From: Agrobacterium leguminum
Lineage (GTDB): Bacteria; Pseudomonadota; Alphaproteobacteria; Rhizobiales; Rhizobiaceae
NCBI RefSeq assembly: GCF_015704895.1
Contig: NZ_JADQWB010000002.1
Coordinates: 496,001 to 560,000 of the forward strand
DNA: 64,000 bases
Direction of reading: 5' to 3'
This document shows, in pieces, positions 19,161 through 29,213 of this stretch. The position numbers and the translations under genes are program-made. Below the pieces are notes generated by a model, which saw nothing but the letters and a program-made list of their open reading frames with translations, was not told where the DNA came from and did no database searches. The stretch's first letter is position 1, and every line of letters starts with the position of its first letter.

Positions 19161-20153
19161 TCATTTCGGGCAGGAATTATCCGCCATATAGTCATGAACC
19201 TTGACGGCGCCGGAGATGATATCGGCCTTCGCCTTGTCCACGGCGGCGGTCATTTCCGGCGTGATCAGGGCCTTGTTATTGTCGTCGACCGCGTAGGCGA
19301 CGCCATCTTCCTTGACGCCGAGGGCAACGATGCCGGGGGTGAACTTGTCGTCCTTGGCATCCTTGTAGGCATTGTAGACGGCCAGATCGACGCGCTTGAC
19401 CATGGAGGTCAGAACCGAACCCGGATGCAGGTGGTTCTGGTTGGAATCGACGCCGATCGAGAACTTCTTGTTGTCGGCGGCAGTCTGCAGCACACCGATA
19501 CCGGTCGCACCGGCTGCCGCGTAAATCACGTCCGCACCCTGGTCGATCTGGTTCTTGGTGAGTTCGCCGCCGCGCACCGGATCGTTCCAGGCAGCACCCG
19601 TGGTGCCGGTCATGTTCTGGAAGACTTCGATCTTGTCGTTGGCAGCCTTGGCGCCCTGCGCATAACCACAGGCGAACTTACGGATCAGCGGAATATCCAT
19701 GCCGCCGATGAAGCCGACCTTGCCGGTCTTGGAGGCCATGCCGGCTAGAAGACCGACGAGATAGGAGCCTTCGTGCTCCTTGTAGACGACGGAGCGGACA
19801 TTCGGCAGCTCGACGACGGAATCGACGATGACGAACTTGGTGTCAGGGAATTCGGCTGCGACCTTTTCCATGGCCGAGGTCCAGGCGAAGGAAACGGCGA
19901 CGACCGGGTTGAAGCCCTTGCTCGCAAAGTTGCGGATGGCCTGTTCGCCCTGCGTGTCGCTGGTCGGCTCGAAATCGCGGAACTCGATGCCCGTTTCTGC
20001 CTTGAACTTTTCAGCGCCGGCCGCAGCGGCTTCGTTGAACGATTTGTCGAACTTGCCGCCCGTGCCATAGACCAGCGCCGGCTTGATATCGGCGGCGAGC
20101 GCGGAAGCCGACATTGCGGCGAGCGCAAAAAGCGTCAGAAGGGATTTTTTCAT
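19161..20153 (-). CDS. BMP family nucleoside-binding periplasmic protein
   Basis: A 330-aa secreted solute-binding protein of the Bmp/PnrA family, the usual receptor of nucleoside ABC importers. A cleavable signal peptide (residues 1-21, ending ASALA-AD) is present and there is no lipobox, so it should be free in the periplasm. VYGTGGKFDKSFNEAA and GFIGGMDIPLIRKFACGY are family motifs. MKKS at 20153 is the natural start; an upstream in-frame ATG at 20261 would precede the signal peptide. It is first in the nine-gene-class uptake and catabolism operon that ends with deoA. Confidence 0.92.
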   Translation of the reverse strand: MKKSLLTLFALAAMSASALAADIKPALVYGTGGKFDKSFNEAAAAGAEKFKAETGIEFRDFEPTSDTQGEQAIRNFASKGFNPVVAVSFAWTSAMEKVAAEFPDTKFVIVDSVVELPNVRSVVYKEHEGSYLVGLLAGMASKTGKVGFIGGMDIPLIRKFACGYAQGAKAANDKIEVFQNMTGTTGAAWNDPVRGGELTKNQIDQGADVIYAAAGATGIGVLQTAADNKKFSIGVDSNQNHLHPGSVLTSMVKRVDLAVYNAYKDAKDDKFTPGIVALGVKEDGVAYAVDDNNKALITPEMTAAVDKAKADIISGAVKVHDYMADNSCPK

Positions 20154-20367
20154 TGTGCAGCCCTGTTGTTGCAATTGATATTTTAAGGGTCCTCCCGCAA
20201 TCCCGTTGACCGGGAATGTCTGCGGAACCGCCAGCCGTTTTCCCGGCTGTGCTTGCCTCATATCCTTGCATGGCTCAATGAAAAATTCATCCGGTTTTTT
20301 TGACCCGGTGGAAAAACTTTATTCTGGCGCTTTTTTGGTCTTTCCACCGGGGCGACCTGCAAAAAAT

Positions 20368-21018
20368 CTAGTCGATATTGCAGCTTACGCCGGTTCCCCT
20401 CAGGCCGCAGTAACCGCCCGGGTTCTTGGCAAGATATTGCTGATGGTAGTCTTCAGCGTAATAAAACTTTTCAAGCGGCCCGATCTCGGTGGTGATGGCG
20501 CTGCCATGGCCGGCCTCGTCCAAAGCCTGTTGAAAAGCATCGCTCGCCTTCTGCGCCTGCTGCAACTGCCCTTCCGTCGTCGCGTAAATGGCGGAACGGT
20601 AGGTCGTGCCGACATCGTTGCCCTGCCGCATTCCTTGCGTCGGATCATGCTCCTCGAAGAATATCTTCAGCAGACCCGAGAGCGAGATAACCGCCGGATC
20701 GTAGACAACCTTGACCACTTCGGCGTGGCCCGTCTGGCCCGTCGTCGTCTCCTGATAGGTGGGGTTGCGGGTGAAGCCGCCGGCATAACCCACCGCCGTC
20801 ACCCACACACCCGGCGTTTTCCAGAACAATCGTTCCGCGCCCCAGAAGCAGCCCATGCCGAGATAGATGGTTTCAAGTCCGTCAGGATAAGGCCCCTTCA
20901 AGGGCCGGCCATTGACGAAATGGGCTTCCGGCACCGCAAGCGCCTCTTCACGGCCGGGCAAGGCGGTTTCTTCGGTCGGCATCGTCGTTTTTTTTGAAAG
21001 CGTATCGAACAGGAACAT
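20368..21018 (-). CDS. msrA: Peptide-methionine (S)-S-oxide reductase
   Basis: A 216-aa MsrA that repairs oxidised methionine. The catalytic Cys57 is in [12 protein letters not shown]; Cys204 and Cys213 near the C-terminus ([13 protein letters not shown]) are the resolving pair, as in E. coli-type enzymes. [21 protein letters not shown] is a typical core. The start at 21018 is chosen because GGAGG lies just upstream; the first in-frame ATG at 21054 lacks a site. No linked msrB was seen. Transcription runs toward the nucleoside operon, which starts 214 bases further on. Confidence 0.94.
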   Translation of the reverse strand: MFLFDTLSKKTTMPTEETALPGREEALAVPEAHFVNGRPLKGPYPDGLETIYLGMGCFWGAERLFWKTPGVWVTAVGYAGGFTRNPTYQETTTGQTGHAEVVKVVYDPAVISLSGLLKIFFEEHDPTQGMRQGNDVGTTYRSAIYATTEGQLQQAQKASDAFQQALDEAGHGSAITTEIGPLEKFYYAEDYHQQYLAKNPGGYCGLRGTGVSCNID

Positions 21019-21094
21019 TCGGTCCTCCATGCGGCCAGTTCCGCCGCTTCTCATGGTTCACATCTGCGGGCGCGTCCAACTCAACAGACAAAAG

Positions 21095-21412
21095 TCAGGC
21101 CGATAAACGCCTCATCGCCTTGTGTTTCCTGTAACCCGCCATCCAGCAGAGCAGGGAAAGCGCCAGGGAAACGGCAAATGCGGGCACCGCCGACAGGGCA
21201 TTCTCAATGAAGCGCCACGCTTCAGGGTGAATATAGTGAGCCATGGCCGCTTCCACCATGGTGCGGGAAGCAGGAAGAAGATAGTTCCAGACGGACAGGA
21301 TGCCGGTGATGTTGACCGAGGATGTGGAAACCGAGCGGATCGAATCGAGCACGCCCAGAAAAACCGCCGCAACGAGGAAAAGAAAGCTCAAAAACCGCAA
21401 AAAAGCTTTCAT
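21095..21412 (-). CDS. Small conserved-looking membrane protein with two TM segments
   Basis: A 105-aa protein I cannot name. It starts with a basic n-region and a hydrophobic segment (about residues 4-27), then a polar stretch of about 45 residues containing SVWNYLLPAS, a second hydrophobic segment (about 77-97), and a basic tail (GYRKHKAMRRLSA). ATG at 21412 has GAGG 8 bases upstream; a GTG at 21421 is too close to that site. It may be co-transcribed with msrA, whose start lies 76 bases downstream. No function is proposed. Confidence 0.7.
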   Translation of the reverse strand: MKAFLRFLSFLFLVAAVFLGVLDSIRSVSTSSVNITGILSVWNYLLPASRTMVEAAMAHYIHPEAWRFIENALSAVPAFAVSLALSLLCWMAGYRKHKAMRRLSA

Positions 21413-21554
21413 CAGGGACACCTCGCTTACGATCTGCCGGTCAGACAGCCATATTTTGAAACTTATAATGCATCGATAAAGGCGGGAAAACCGCTTTGCA
21501 ATCGCATCGGAACGCAGGAAATTGCCGACATTTCAAAAAACTGTCAGATTCGTG

Positions 21555-21582
21555 TTGATCCCTGCGAATTCATCGGTATATA
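21555..21582 (+). promoter_or_regulatory. Probable promoter of tRNA-Ser
   Basis: TTGATC (21555-21560), a 16-base spacer and TATATA (21577-21582) lie about 50 bases upstream of the tRNA. Confidence 0.5.
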
Positions 21583-21632
21583 TCGCGCCGTTCCAGTGAT
21601 TTGCATTCTTCAAAACATGCAGATTTGAAAAA

Positions 21633-21722
21633 GGACAGGTGGCCGAGTGGTTTAAGGCGCACGCCTGGAACGCGTGTGTGCGTGAAAGCGTACCGTGGGT
21701 TCGAATCCCACCCTGTCCGCCA
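21633..21722 (+). tRNA. tRNA-Ser, anticodon GGA
   Basis: A 90-nt type II tRNA with encoded CCA. Acceptor arms GGACAGG (21633-21639) and CCTGTCC (21712-21718) pair perfectly. The anticodon loop CTGGAAC gives GGA, reading UCC and UCU. A long variable arm, typical of serine tRNAs, and the T-loop GGTTCGAATCC are present. Confidence 0.97.
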
Positions 21723-21903
21723 TTTCACCCCACCCCGATGCCGTTAAAAGCAAACCTCACCGGTTCGCCCACCGCGATGCCGACCGACGGCGCCGCGTAG
21801 CACACAAGTCGCGTTTTCCCGCTTCCGCAAGCCGTGATGGCTATGCTTCTGCACAGACAGGGGTTTCTTGCGCTTTTTTGCTGCGCTTCCCCCTCTCTTG
21901 CGC

Positions 21904-21933
21904 CTTGCAGCAGGAAAAATCGCTCCTTATATA
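21904..21933 (+). promoter_or_regulatory. Heat-shock (RpoH-type) promoter of dnaKJ
   Basis: CTTG (21904-21907), a 17-base spacer and CCTTATATA (21925-21933) match the alphaproteobacterial RpoH pattern of CTTG, 17-18 bases, then a C-led AT-rich -10. It lies about 100 bases before the dnaK start. I found no CIRCE inverted repeat, so control by RpoH rather than HrcA is expected. Confidence 0.7.
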
Positions 21934-22031
21934 CGCCGCAGAACTGCAGCGAATACTGCAAATCCAAGTCAAGGAGCTGCCACAAGAATGCCTCACGGGG
22001 TTCCGACAGCTCGCTTCAAGGAGAGAAGAGC

Positions 22032-23933
22032 ATGGCAAAAGTAATCGGTATCGACCTTGGCACGACCAATTCCTGCGTTGCAGTGATGGACGGCAAGGAC
22101 ACGAAAGTAATTGAAAACGCGGAAGGCGCGCGCACTACGCCGTCCATGGTGGCATTTTCCGACGATGGCGAACGCCTTGTCGGTCAGCCGGCCAAGCGCC
22201 AGGCGGTCACCAACCCGACCAACACCCTGTTTGCGGTCAAGCGCCTTATCGGCCGCCGTTATGAAGACCCGACCGTCGAAAAGGACAAGGCTCTGGTCCC
22301 CTTTGAAATCGTCAAGGGTGACAATGGCGACGCATGGGTGAAGGCGCAGGACAAGCCCTATTCCCCTTCGCAGATTTCCGCGATGATCCTTCAGAAGATG
22401 AAGGAAACGGCTGAATCCTATCTCGGCGAAAAGGTCGAGAAGGCCGTTATCACGGTTCCTGCCTACTTCAACGACGCCCAGCGTCAGGCAACCAAGGATG
22501 CGGGCCGCATTGCCGGTCTGGACGTCCTGCGCATCATCAACGAGCCGACTGCGGCAGCACTCGCTTATGGCCTCGACAAGAAGGACGGCAAGACGATCGC
22601 CGTTTACGACCTTGGCGGCGGCACCTTCGATATTTCCGTTCTGGAAATCGGCGACGGCGTCTTCGAAGTGAAGTCCACCAATGGCGATACCTTCCTTGGC
22701 GGTGAAGACTTCGACATGCGTCTGGTCGAATATCTGGCCGGTGAGTTCAAGAAGGATCAGGGCATCGACCTGAAGAACGACAAGCTCGCCCTGCAGCGCC
22801 TCAAGGAAGCTGCCGAAAAGGCGAAGATCGAACTTTCGTCCTCGCAGCAGACCGAAATCAACCTGCCGTTCATTACGGCCGATGCTTCCGGTCCGAAGCA
22901 CCTGACGCTGAAGCTGACCCGCGCCAAGTTCGAAAGCCTGGTGGACGATCTGGTGCAGCGCACCGTCGCGCCGTGCAAGGCAGCACTCAAGGATGCCGGC
23001 GTTTCCGCTTCCGAGATCGATGAAGTCGTTCTCGTCGGTGGCATGAGCCGCATGCCGAAGGTGCAGGAAGTCGTCAAGCAGCTGTTCGGCAAGGAGCCGC
23101 ACAAGGGCGTGAACCCGGATGAAGTGGTCGCCATGGGCGCTGCCATCCAGGCCGGCGTTCTGCAGGGCGACGTCAAGGACGTTCTGCTGCTCGACGTGAC
23201 TCCGCTGTCGCTCGGCATCGAAACGCTCGGTGGCGTCTTCACCCGTCTGATCGATCGCAACACGACGATCCCGACAAAGAAGAGCCAGACCTTCTCGACC
23301 GCCGAAGACAACCAGTCGGCCGTGACCATCCGCGTCTCGCAGGGCGAGCGTGAAATGGCGCAGGACAACAAGCTGCTCGGCCAGTTCGACCTCGTCGGTC
23401 TGCCGCCGGCACCGCGTGGCGTTCCGCAGATCGAAGTAACCTTCGATATCGACGCCAACGGCATCGTGCAGGTTTCGGCGAAAGACAAGGGCACCGGCAA
23501 GGAACAGCAGATCCGCATCCAGGCTTCCGGCGGTCTCTCCGACGCCGACATCGAGAAGATGGTGAAGGACGCCGAAGCCAATGCCGAAGCCGACAAGAAG
23601 CGTCGTGCGGGTGTGGAAGCCAAGAACCAGGCCGAAAGCCTCATCCATTCCACCGAGAAGTCGGTGAAGGAATATGGCGACAAGGTTTCCGAGACCGACC
23701 GCAAGGCTATCGAAGACGCCATTGCCAGCCTGAAGACCGCCGTCGAAGCCGCTGAGCCGGATGCAGACGACATTCAGGCCAAGACCCAGACCCTCATGGA
23801 AGTTTCCATGAAGCTCGGTCAGGCCATCTACGAAGCGCAGCAGGCCGAGGCCGGCGATGCTTCCGCAGAAGGCAAGGACGACGTCGTCGACGCCGACTAT
23901 GAGGAAATCAAGGACGACAAGAAGTCCGCCTAA
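22032..23933 (+). CDS. dnaK: Molecular chaperone DnaK (Hsp70)
   Basis: A 633-aa Hsp70: ATPase domain to about residue 385 ([68 protein letters not shown]), linker [16 protein letters not shown], then the substrate-binding domain and helical lid. The C-terminus ends acidic ([10 protein letters not shown]). The start at 22032 follows GGAGAGAAGAG. A longer in-frame extension from 21834 covers the heat-shock promoter and is rejected. It is followed by dnaJ after 90 bases; grpE is not in this window. Confidence 0.98.
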   Translation: MAKVIGIDLGTTNSCVAVMDGKDTKVIENAEGARTTPSMVAFSDDGERLVGQPAKRQAVTNPTNTLFAVKRLIGRRYEDPTVEKDKALVPFEIVKGDNGDAWVKAQDKPYSPSQISAMILQKMKETAESYLGEKVEKAVITVPAYFNDAQRQATKDAGRIAGLDVLRIINEPTAAALAYGLDKKDGKTIAVYDLGGGTFDISVLEIGDGVFEVKSTNGDTFLGGEDFDMRLVEYLAGEFKKDQGIDLKNDKLALQRLKEAAEKAKIELSSSQQTEINLPFITADASGPKHLTLKLTRAKFESLVDDLVQRTVAPCKAALKDAGVSASEIDEVVLVGGMSRMPKVQEVVKQLFGKEPHKGVNPDEVVAMGAAIQAGVLQGDVKDVLLLDVTPLSLGIETLGGVFTRLIDRNTTIPTKKSQTFSTAEDNQSAVTIRVSQGEREMAQDNKLLGQFDLVGLPPAPRGVPQIEVTFDIDANGIVQVSAKDKGTGKEQQIRIQASGGLSDADIEKMVKDAEANAEADKKRRAGVEAKNQAESLIHSTEKSVKEYGDKVSETDRKAIEDAIASLKTAVEAAEPDADDIQAKTQTLMEVSMKLGQAIYEAQQAEAGDASAEGKDDVVDADYEEIKDDKKSA

Positions 23934-24023
23934 TCGCGTGACCTCCCGTCTCCTGAAAACATATGCAAGACATCCGGCTGCCGACGTGCAGCCGGAAATC
24001 CATTTGCGGGGCTTGTTAACTTA

Positions 24024-25160
24024 ATGGCGAAAGCAGACTTTTACGAAACACTTGGCGTCAGCAAGACCGCGGACGAAAAAGAGCTGAAAAGCGCCTTCCG
24101 CAAACTCGCGATGAAATACCATCCGGACAAGAACCCGGACGATGCCGATTCCGAACGGAAATTCAAGGAAATCAACGAAGCCTATGAAACGCTGAAGGAC
24201 CCGCAGAAGCGCGCGGCCTATGACCGTTTCGGCCACGCCGCATTTGAAAATGGCGGCATGGGCGGCGGTGGCGGCTTTGGCGGCGGCGGTTTCGCCAATG
24301 GCGGCTTCTCGGATATTTTCGAAGACATCTTCGGCGAGATGATGGGCGGCGGCCGTGCGCGCCGTTCTTCCGGCGGACGTGAGCGCGGCGCCGACCTTCG
24401 CTACAACATGGAAATCACGCTGGAAGAGGCCTTCACCGGCAAGACAGCGCAGATCAGGGTCCCGACCTCGATCACCTGCGATGTCTGTTCCGGCTCGGGT
24501 GCAAAGCCCGGCACGCAGCCGAAGACCTGCGCCACCTGTCAGGGTTCCGGCCGCGTGCGCGCGGCGCAGGGCTTCTTCTCGGTGGAACGCACCTGCCCCA
24601 CCTGCCATGGTCGCGGGCAGACGATCTCCGACCCCTGCGGCAAGTGCCACGGTCAGGGCCGTGTAACGGAAGAGCGTTCGCTTTCCGTCAACATTCCCTC
24701 GGGCATCGAGGACGGCACCCGCATTCGCCTGCAGGGCGAAGGCGAGGCCGGCATGCGTGGCGGCCCGGCGGGCGATCTCTACATCTTCCTGTCCGTGCGT
24801 CCGCATGAATTCTTCCAGCGCGACGGCGCCGACCTTTATTGCACCGTGCCGATCTCCATGACGACGGCAGCACTTGGCGGCACTTTCGATGTCACGACGC
24901 TCGACGGCACCAAGTCGCGCGTTACGGTTCCGGAAGGAACCCAGCCGGGCAAGCAGTTCCGTCTGAAGGGTAAGGGCATGCCGGTGCTGCGTTCGGCGCA
25001 GACGGGCGACCTCTATATCCAGATCCAGATCGAAACGCCGCAGAAACTCAGCAAGCGTCAGCGCGAGCTGTTGCAGGAGTTCGAGCAGCTCTCCTCCAAG
25101 GAGAACAATCCGGAATCCACGGGCTTCTTCGCCCGGATGAAAGAATTCTTCGACGGCTGA
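24024..25160 (+). CDS. dnaJ: Co-chaperone DnaJ (Hsp40)
   Basis: A 378-aa class A J-protein that delivers substrates to DnaK and stimulates its ATPase. The J domain (residues 1-70) has HPDKNPDD. A Gly/Phe-rich region (about 76-110) follows, then four CxxCxGxG zinc repeats ([32 protein letters not shown]) and the C-terminal substrate domain. It is co-transcribed with dnaK and ended by a terminator at 25185. Confidence 0.98.
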   Translation: MAKADFYETLGVSKTADEKELKSAFRKLAMKYHPDKNPDDADSERKFKEINEAYETLKDPQKRAAYDRFGHAAFENGGMGGGGGFGGGGFANGGFSDIFEDIFGEMMGGGRARRSSGGRERGADLRYNMEITLEEAFTGKTAQIRVPTSITCDVCSGSGAKPGTQPKTCATCQGSGRVRAAQGFFSVERTCPTCHGRGQTISDPCGKCHGQGRVTEERSLSVNIPSGIEDGTRIRLQGEGEAGMRGGPAGDLYIFLSVRPHEFFQRDGADLYCTVPISMTTAALGGTFDVTTLDGTKSRVTVPEGTQPGKQFRLKGKGMPVLRSAQTGDLYIQIQIETPQKLSKRQRELLQEFEQLSSKENNPESTGFFARMKEFFDG

Positions 25161-25184
25161 TTGTCGCCGCCCCATGCTTTGAGA

Positions 25185-25219
25185 ACGCCGCCCTCCTTCG
25201 GGACTGGCGGCGTTTTCAT
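25185..25219 (+). terminator. Rho-independent terminator after dnaJ
   Basis: A 9-bp stem AACGCCGCC/GGCGGCGTT (25185-25193 with 25206-25214) is followed by TTTTCATTTC. It separates dnaJ from the convergent DUF924 gene. Confidence 0.8.
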
Positions 25220-25226
25220 TTCGGGC

Positions 25227-25778
25227 TCAGCCGGAAAAGCCACCTTCATCAAGATACTGCCGTTCCTCCGGCGTCGTTTCCCGCAGCAATATGTCATTGC
25301 GATGCGGAAAGCGGCCGAAACGTTCGACGATATCCCGATGCTCTTCGGCGTGATGAAGATAAAGCCCGCCAAGCGGCTGGTTCAGGTCGCAGGCACGCCG
25401 CTGGGCGGCGATATCCTCCGCATGGGAAAAGGGCAGGTAGAAGAAGACGCGTAAATCCTCGCCCACCGCCTGGTCATGCCCGCGGCGGATGGCCTCGTCG
25501 GCAAAGAGCCGCGCCAGCGGGTCGGTGGCGTACATGTGAGCGGTGCCGCGAAAGCAGTTGCGCGGAAACTGATCCAGCAGAAGCATCAGCGCGAGACTGC
25601 TTTCCGCACCCTCCAGCCAGTCGTCCAGCTCACGCCGAGCTGCTGCAAAATGGGCATCGCGGAAACGATCATGAAAATGACTGTCAAAGGCCGCGTCCTT
25701 GTCGAACCACTTGTCCGGTCCGGCCTTCTTCCAGAAATCGACGATATCGGCGGCCAGCGCGGCGGTTTCGTTTTTCAT
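25227..25778 (-). CDS. DUF924 family protein
   Basis: A 183-aa soluble, mostly helical protein. The pattern IVDFWKKAGPDKWFDKDAAFD, then LDQFPRNCFRGTAHMYATDPLA, and FYLPFSHAED match DUF924, a widespread family of unknown biochemical role with a TPR-like fold. Length is normal. It starts at ATG 25778, 13 bases after slyX, so the two probably form an operon. Confidence 0.88.
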   Translation of the reverse strand: MKNETAALAADIVDFWKKAGPDKWFDKDAAFDSHFHDRFRDAHFAAARRELDDWLEGAESSLALMLLLDQFPRNCFRGTAHMYATDPLARLFADEAIRRGHDQAVGEDLRVFFYLPFSHAEDIAAQRRACDLNQPLGGLYLHHAEEHRDIVERFGRFPHRNDILLRETTPEERQYLDEGGFSG

Positions 25779-25791
25779 TGGCTCTTCCCTG

Positions 25792-26004
25792 TCAATAATG
25801 CGGCGGTCGAGTAATCGCGGGCGCGTCCAGCGATTGCTCCTCCAGGCTCAGGAACCTCTCCGTCAGGCGGTCGAGCTTGGCGCGGGTCTGCTCCACCACC
25901 TTCCATTGTTCCGCCAGCTGATCGGACAGCTCCTCTATCACCTTCGCCTGATGCGCGGCCGTTTCCTCGAGCGCAATGATCCGTTTTTCGGTTTCCGACG
26001 TCAT
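25792..26004 (-). CDS. slyX: SlyX family protein
   Basis: A 70-aa coiled-coil protein. Heptad-like sequence runs from about residue 5 to 50 (IIALEETAAHQAKVIEELSD) and the C-terminus ends in PPHY, the hallmark of SlyX. The function of SlyX is not established. ATG at 26004 is chosen because GAAAGAGAGG precedes it; the upstream in-frame ATG at 26058 would add a non-family extension. Confidence 0.85.
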   Translation of the reverse strand: MTSETEKRIIALEETAAHQAKVIEELSDQLAEQWKVVEQTRAKLDRLTERFLSLEEQSLDAPAITRPPHY

Positions 26005-26101
26005 ATCGACCTCTCTTTCCAGCCCTTCCTTGGGCCTAAAAGCGCCTGAGTCAACCATATGTCGCTTTGGTGAAGCGAATTCGTCACGGCGATCCAGAAA
26101 C

Positions 26102-26132
26102 GGAAAAAGCCGGCGATGTTTCCATCGCCGGC
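26102..26132 (-). terminator. Rho-independent terminator after tctA
   Basis: A perfect 10-bp stem GCCGGCGATG/CATCGCCGGC (26109-26118 with 26123-26132, loop of 4) is followed on the minus strand by TTTTTCC. It ends the tctCBA transcript. Confidence 0.92.
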
Positions 26133-26152
26133 ATCCGAGTTCTTGGCTTTCC

Positions 26153-27661
26153 TCAGTCTTCTTCTACGAAAACCTCCTCACGCTTCTTCTTCACGCTGGG
26201 CAGGAAGACGACGATCAGCACGGCCAGAGCAATGAAAAGCAGGGTGGCGCTGATCGGCCGGGTGACGAAGGTGGTCGGATCGCCGCGCGACAGGATCATG
26301 GCGCGGCGCAGGTTCTCCTCCAGCAGCGGCCCAAGCACGAAGCCCAGGAGCAGCGGCGCCGGCTCGCAGCGCAGTTTCACCAGCACGTAACCGATGAAGC
26401 CGAAGAAGGCGACGGCATAGAGATCGAAGACATTGGAATTGACGCTGTAGACCCCGATGGCGCAGAAGGCCATGATGATGGGGAACAGCACATAATAGGG
26501 CACCGTCAGAAGCTTTACCCATAGCCCGATCAGCGGCAGGTTCAGGATGACGAGCATCAGGTTGCCGATCCACATGGAGGCGATGATGCCCCAGAACAGC
26601 GCCGGCTGTTCGGTTGCGACGTTCGGACCCGGCACGATACCCTGAATGATCATCGCGCCGATCATCAGCGCCATCACCGGATTGGCGGGAATACCGAGCG
26701 TGAGCAGCGGGATGAAGGAGGTCTGGGCGCCGGCATTGTTGGCGGATTCCGGACCGGCCACGCCGGCAACCGCGCCATGCCCGAATTCTTCCGGGTTCTT
26801 GGAGACGCGTTTTTCCACCGTATAGGAAGCGAAGGCCGCGAGGATCGCGCCGCCGCCCGGAAGAATGCCGAGAGCGGAACCGATGACCGTGCCGCGCAGC
26901 ACCGGCGCGATCATTTTCCTGAAATCCTCGCGTGTCGGCATCAGCCCGCTGACCTTGGCGATCAGCACCGAACGGGTGCGCTCATTTTCGAGATTGCGCA
27001 GGATTTCGGCGATACCGAAGACGCCGACGGCCACGGCCACGAAGTTCAGACCGTCGGCATATTCGCGGATGCCGAGGGTGAAACGCGGTGTGCCGCTATA
27101 GATATCGGTGCCGACCAAACCCAGCAGCAGGCCCAGCACGACCATGGCCAGCGCCTTGACGATGGAGCCATGGGCAAGCGCAATGGACGAAACAAGGCCG
27201 ACGACCATCAGCGAGAAATATTCCGCCGCGCCGAATTCCAGCGCAATCGCCGTCAGAGGCGGAGCGAAGATCGCCACGAGGAAGGTGGAAACCGTGCCGG
27301 CGAAGAACGAGCCGATGGCGGCAATGGCGAGGGCAGCCCCCGCCTTGCCCTTGCGCGCCATCTGATACCCGTCGATGGCGGTGACGGCGGAGGAGGATTC
27401 GCCGGGCATGTTGATAAGGATTGCGGTGGTGGAACCGCCATATTGCGCGCCGTAATAGATACCGGCGAGCATGATCAGCGAAGAGACTGGCTCCAGCTGG
27501 AAGGTGATCGGCAACAGCATGGCGATGGTGGCCGTTGCGCCGATGCCCGGCAACACGCCGATGAGCGTGCCGAGCAGCACACCAATGAGGCAGAAAAACA
27601 GGTTTTCCAGCGACGACGCCGTCGAAAAACCGAGTGCGAGATTATTGAACAGCTCCATCAC
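26153..27661 (-). CDS. tctA: Tripartite tricarboxylate transporter, large permease TctA
   Basis: A 502-aa inner-membrane protein with about 12 helices, the large subunit of the TTT family of secondary transporters that use a periplasmic receptor. [22 protein letters not shown] near the N-terminus, [22 protein letters not shown] and [14 protein letters not shown] are typical. It works with TctB and TctC encoded just upstream. The substrate (citrate-like acids in the founding system) is not readable here. Last gene of the transcript. Confidence 0.93.
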   Translation of the reverse strand: MMELFNNLALGFSTASSLENLFFCLIGVLLGTLIGVLPGIGATATIAMLLPITFQLEPVSSLIMLAGIYYGAQYGGSTTAILINMPGESSSAVTAIDGYQMARKGKAGAALAIAAIGSFFAGTVSTFLVAIFAPPLTAIALEFGAAEYFSLMVVGLVSSIALAHGSIVKALAMVVLGLLLGLVGTDIYSGTPRFTLGIREYADGLNFVAVAVGVFGIAEILRNLENERTRSVLIAKVSGLMPTREDFRKMIAPVLRGTVIGSALGILPGGGAILAAFASYTVEKRVSKNPEEFGHGAVAGVAGPESANNAGAQTSFIPLLTLGIPANPVMALMIGAMIIQGIVPGPNVATEQPALFWGIIASMWIGNLMLVILNLPLIGLWVKLLTVPYYVLFPIIMAFCAIGVYSVNSNVFDLYAVAFFGFIGYVLVKLRCEPAPLLLGFVLGPLLEENLRRAMILSRGDPTTFVTRPISATLLFIALAVLIVVFLPSVKKKREEVFVEED

Positions 27662-27667
27662 GGCACC

Positions 27668-28129
27668 TTAAAAGTTAAGCCATGGGCCAAAGCGCTGGAA
27701 AGGCAGCCCGAGACCGTAGTTGAACACTGCGACGGAAAAGACCGTGATGGCCGCGGAAATGGCAACGGCCATCAGCGGGCTCATCTTGTGCGAGGCAAAG
27801 GCTGCGATGAGGGCGCTGAAAAACAGTGCCGGTACGAAACCAAGTCCCCGGACCGTGAGGCCGAAAAAGATGGGTGCGGGCAGAATGAAAAAAATCCCCC
27901 GCCAGGCGATGGCTCCGATGGCGTCTCCCTGCACCCGGGTAGCGCGAAGAAATATGACGCTTCCAAGCAGGATCAAGACGATGGCGAGAACGAGCGGAAA
28001 GTAACCCGGCCCCATGCGGAATGTGGTTCCCAAATCAAGCCCGTAGGACTGCAAGGCGAAAAAAGCGCCAAAACCGATGAAAATTGCCCCGCAGGCTGCT
28101 TCGGCAGGGTCAATAAAAAACGACTTCAT
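27668..28129 (-). CDS. tctB: Tripartite tricarboxylate transporter, small permease TctB
   Basis: A 153-aa protein with four predicted helices, matching the small TctB subunit in size and position. FRMGPGYFPLVLAIVLILLG is the best conserved part. It ends 6 bases before tctA begins. TctB proteins are poorly conserved, so identification rests partly on context. Confidence 0.88.
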   Translation of the reverse strand: MKSFFIDPAEAACGAIFIGFGAFFALQSYGLDLGTTFRMGPGYFPLVLAIVLILLGSVIFLRATRVQGDAIGAIAWRGIFFILPAPIFFGLTVRGLGFVPALFFSALIAAFASHKMSPLMAVAISAAITVFSVAVFNYGLGLPFQRFGPWLNF

Positions 28130-28192
28130 GAAAGATGCCCCTCCACTGCGGCCAGCGACACACCGTTCCGCGCGTTAAAACGACAGCAGAAA

Positions 28193-28215
28193 ACCGGCGG
28201 CATAGCGCCGCCGGT
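28193..28215 (-). terminator. Intercistronic hairpin between tctC and tctB
   Basis: A 9-bp stem ACCGGCGGC/GCCGCCGGT (28193-28201 with 28207-28215) lies 14 bases after the tctC stop. On the minus strand only TTT follows at once, so partial termination or mRNA protection is likelier than a full stop. Confidence 0.55.
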
Positions 28216-28229
28216 CATTCCGTTGCTCA

Positions 28230-29213
28230 TCAGTCGGCGTATTGGCCGGCGGACTCGATGACCGGCTTCCAGCGAGCGATTTCGCTTTCGAGCTTGGCCT
28301 TCAGCGCCGCAGGCGTCGCGTCGCTTTCCGGGGAAGGCGTCGTGCCGAGTTCGGCGAACCGGGCCGCGACATTCTTGTCCTTCAGCGCGGCCTGGAGCGA
28401 CTTGGAGAGCTTTTCATTGATTTCGGCAGGCGTGCCCTTAGGCGTGTAAATGCCGTGCCAGATGCCGACCTCGAGTTTCGGCAGGCCCGCTTCAACGACT
28501 GTCGGCACATCAGGCAGCACATCCAGCCGCTTGGCGGTGGTTACGGCGTAAGCCTTCACCGTGCCGCCCTGAATCTGCTTGGTGGTATTGGTGGTCTGGT
28601 CGCACATGATGTCAACCTGGCCGCCGAGCAGATCGGTCATGGCCGGGCCCGTGCCCTTGTAAGGGACTGTGACGAGCGGGGTTTCGATGGCGCTCATGAA
28701 CAGCATACCGCACAGATGCGAGGCGGCGCCGATGCCGGCATTGGCGACGGTGACCTTGTCCTTGTTCGCCTTGGCGTATTCGATCAGACCTTTCAGATCC
28801 GTCGTCTCGAGGTTCTTGCGCGACAGGATGGTCATCGGCACTTCGGTGACCAGGCCGACATATTCGAAAGCGTTCAGCGTGTCGTAGGCGAGCTTGCGGT
28901 AGAGCGTGGCGCTGGTGGCCATGCCGATATGGTGGAGAAGAACGGTGTAGCCGTCCGGATCGGACGATGCCACACGACCAGCACCCAGCGTGCCGCCTGC
29001 GCCGCCGACATTTTCAACGATGATCTGCTGGCCAAGGTCCTTCGACATGGATTCAGCGACAAGGCGCGCAACCGTATCCGTCGGGCCGCCCGCGGCAAAG
29101 GGCACGACCATGGTGATGTTGCGCTCTGGATAGTTCTGAGCGGATGCGGACAGCGCAAAAAGGGAAACGGCAGCGGCGGCAGCAAGGCCGGTGACTGTCT
29201 TCAGTATTTTCAT
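28230..29213 (-). CDS. tctC: Tripartite tricarboxylate transporter receptor TctC (Bug family)
   Basis: A 327-aa periplasmic solute receptor of the Bug family. A signal peptide (residues 1-25, ending ALSASAQ) precedes YPERNITMVVPFAAGGPTDTVAR, the classic Bug start, and VENVGGAGGTLGAGRVASSDPDGYT. TVPYKGTGPAMTDLLGGQVDI contributes to the ligand pocket. ATG at 29213 has GGGAGGAA upstream; the longer frame adds residues before the signal. Two palindromes lie 148 and 180 bases upstream, next to the regulator gene. Confidence 0.93.
   Translation of the reverse strand: MKILKTVTGLAAAAAVSLFALSASAQNYPERNITMVVPFAAGGPTDTVARLVAESMSKDLGQQIIVENVGGAGGTLGAGRVASSDPDGYTVLLHHIGMATSATLYRKLAYDTLNAFEYVGLVTEVPMTILSRKNLETTDLKGLIEYAKANKDKVTVANAGIGAASHLCGMLFMSAIETPLVTVPYKGTGPAMTDLLGGQVDIMCDQTTNTTKQIQGGTVKAYAVTTAKRLDVLPDVPTVVEAGLPKLEVGIWHGIYTPKGTPAEINEKLSKSLQAALKDKNVAARFAELGTTPSPESDATPAALKAKLESEIARWKPVIESAGQYAD

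Noticed and set aside
21723..22031. Possible N-terminal extension of DnaK or another gene between tRNA-Ser and dnaK
   Set aside because: The frame runs through the heat-shock promoter and leader; DnaK begins at the universally conserved [14 protein letters not shown].
21904..22031. Searched for a CIRCE element upstream of dnaK
   Set aside because: No TTAGCACTC-N9-GAGTGCTAA inverted repeat was found; the RpoH-type promoter explains the region.
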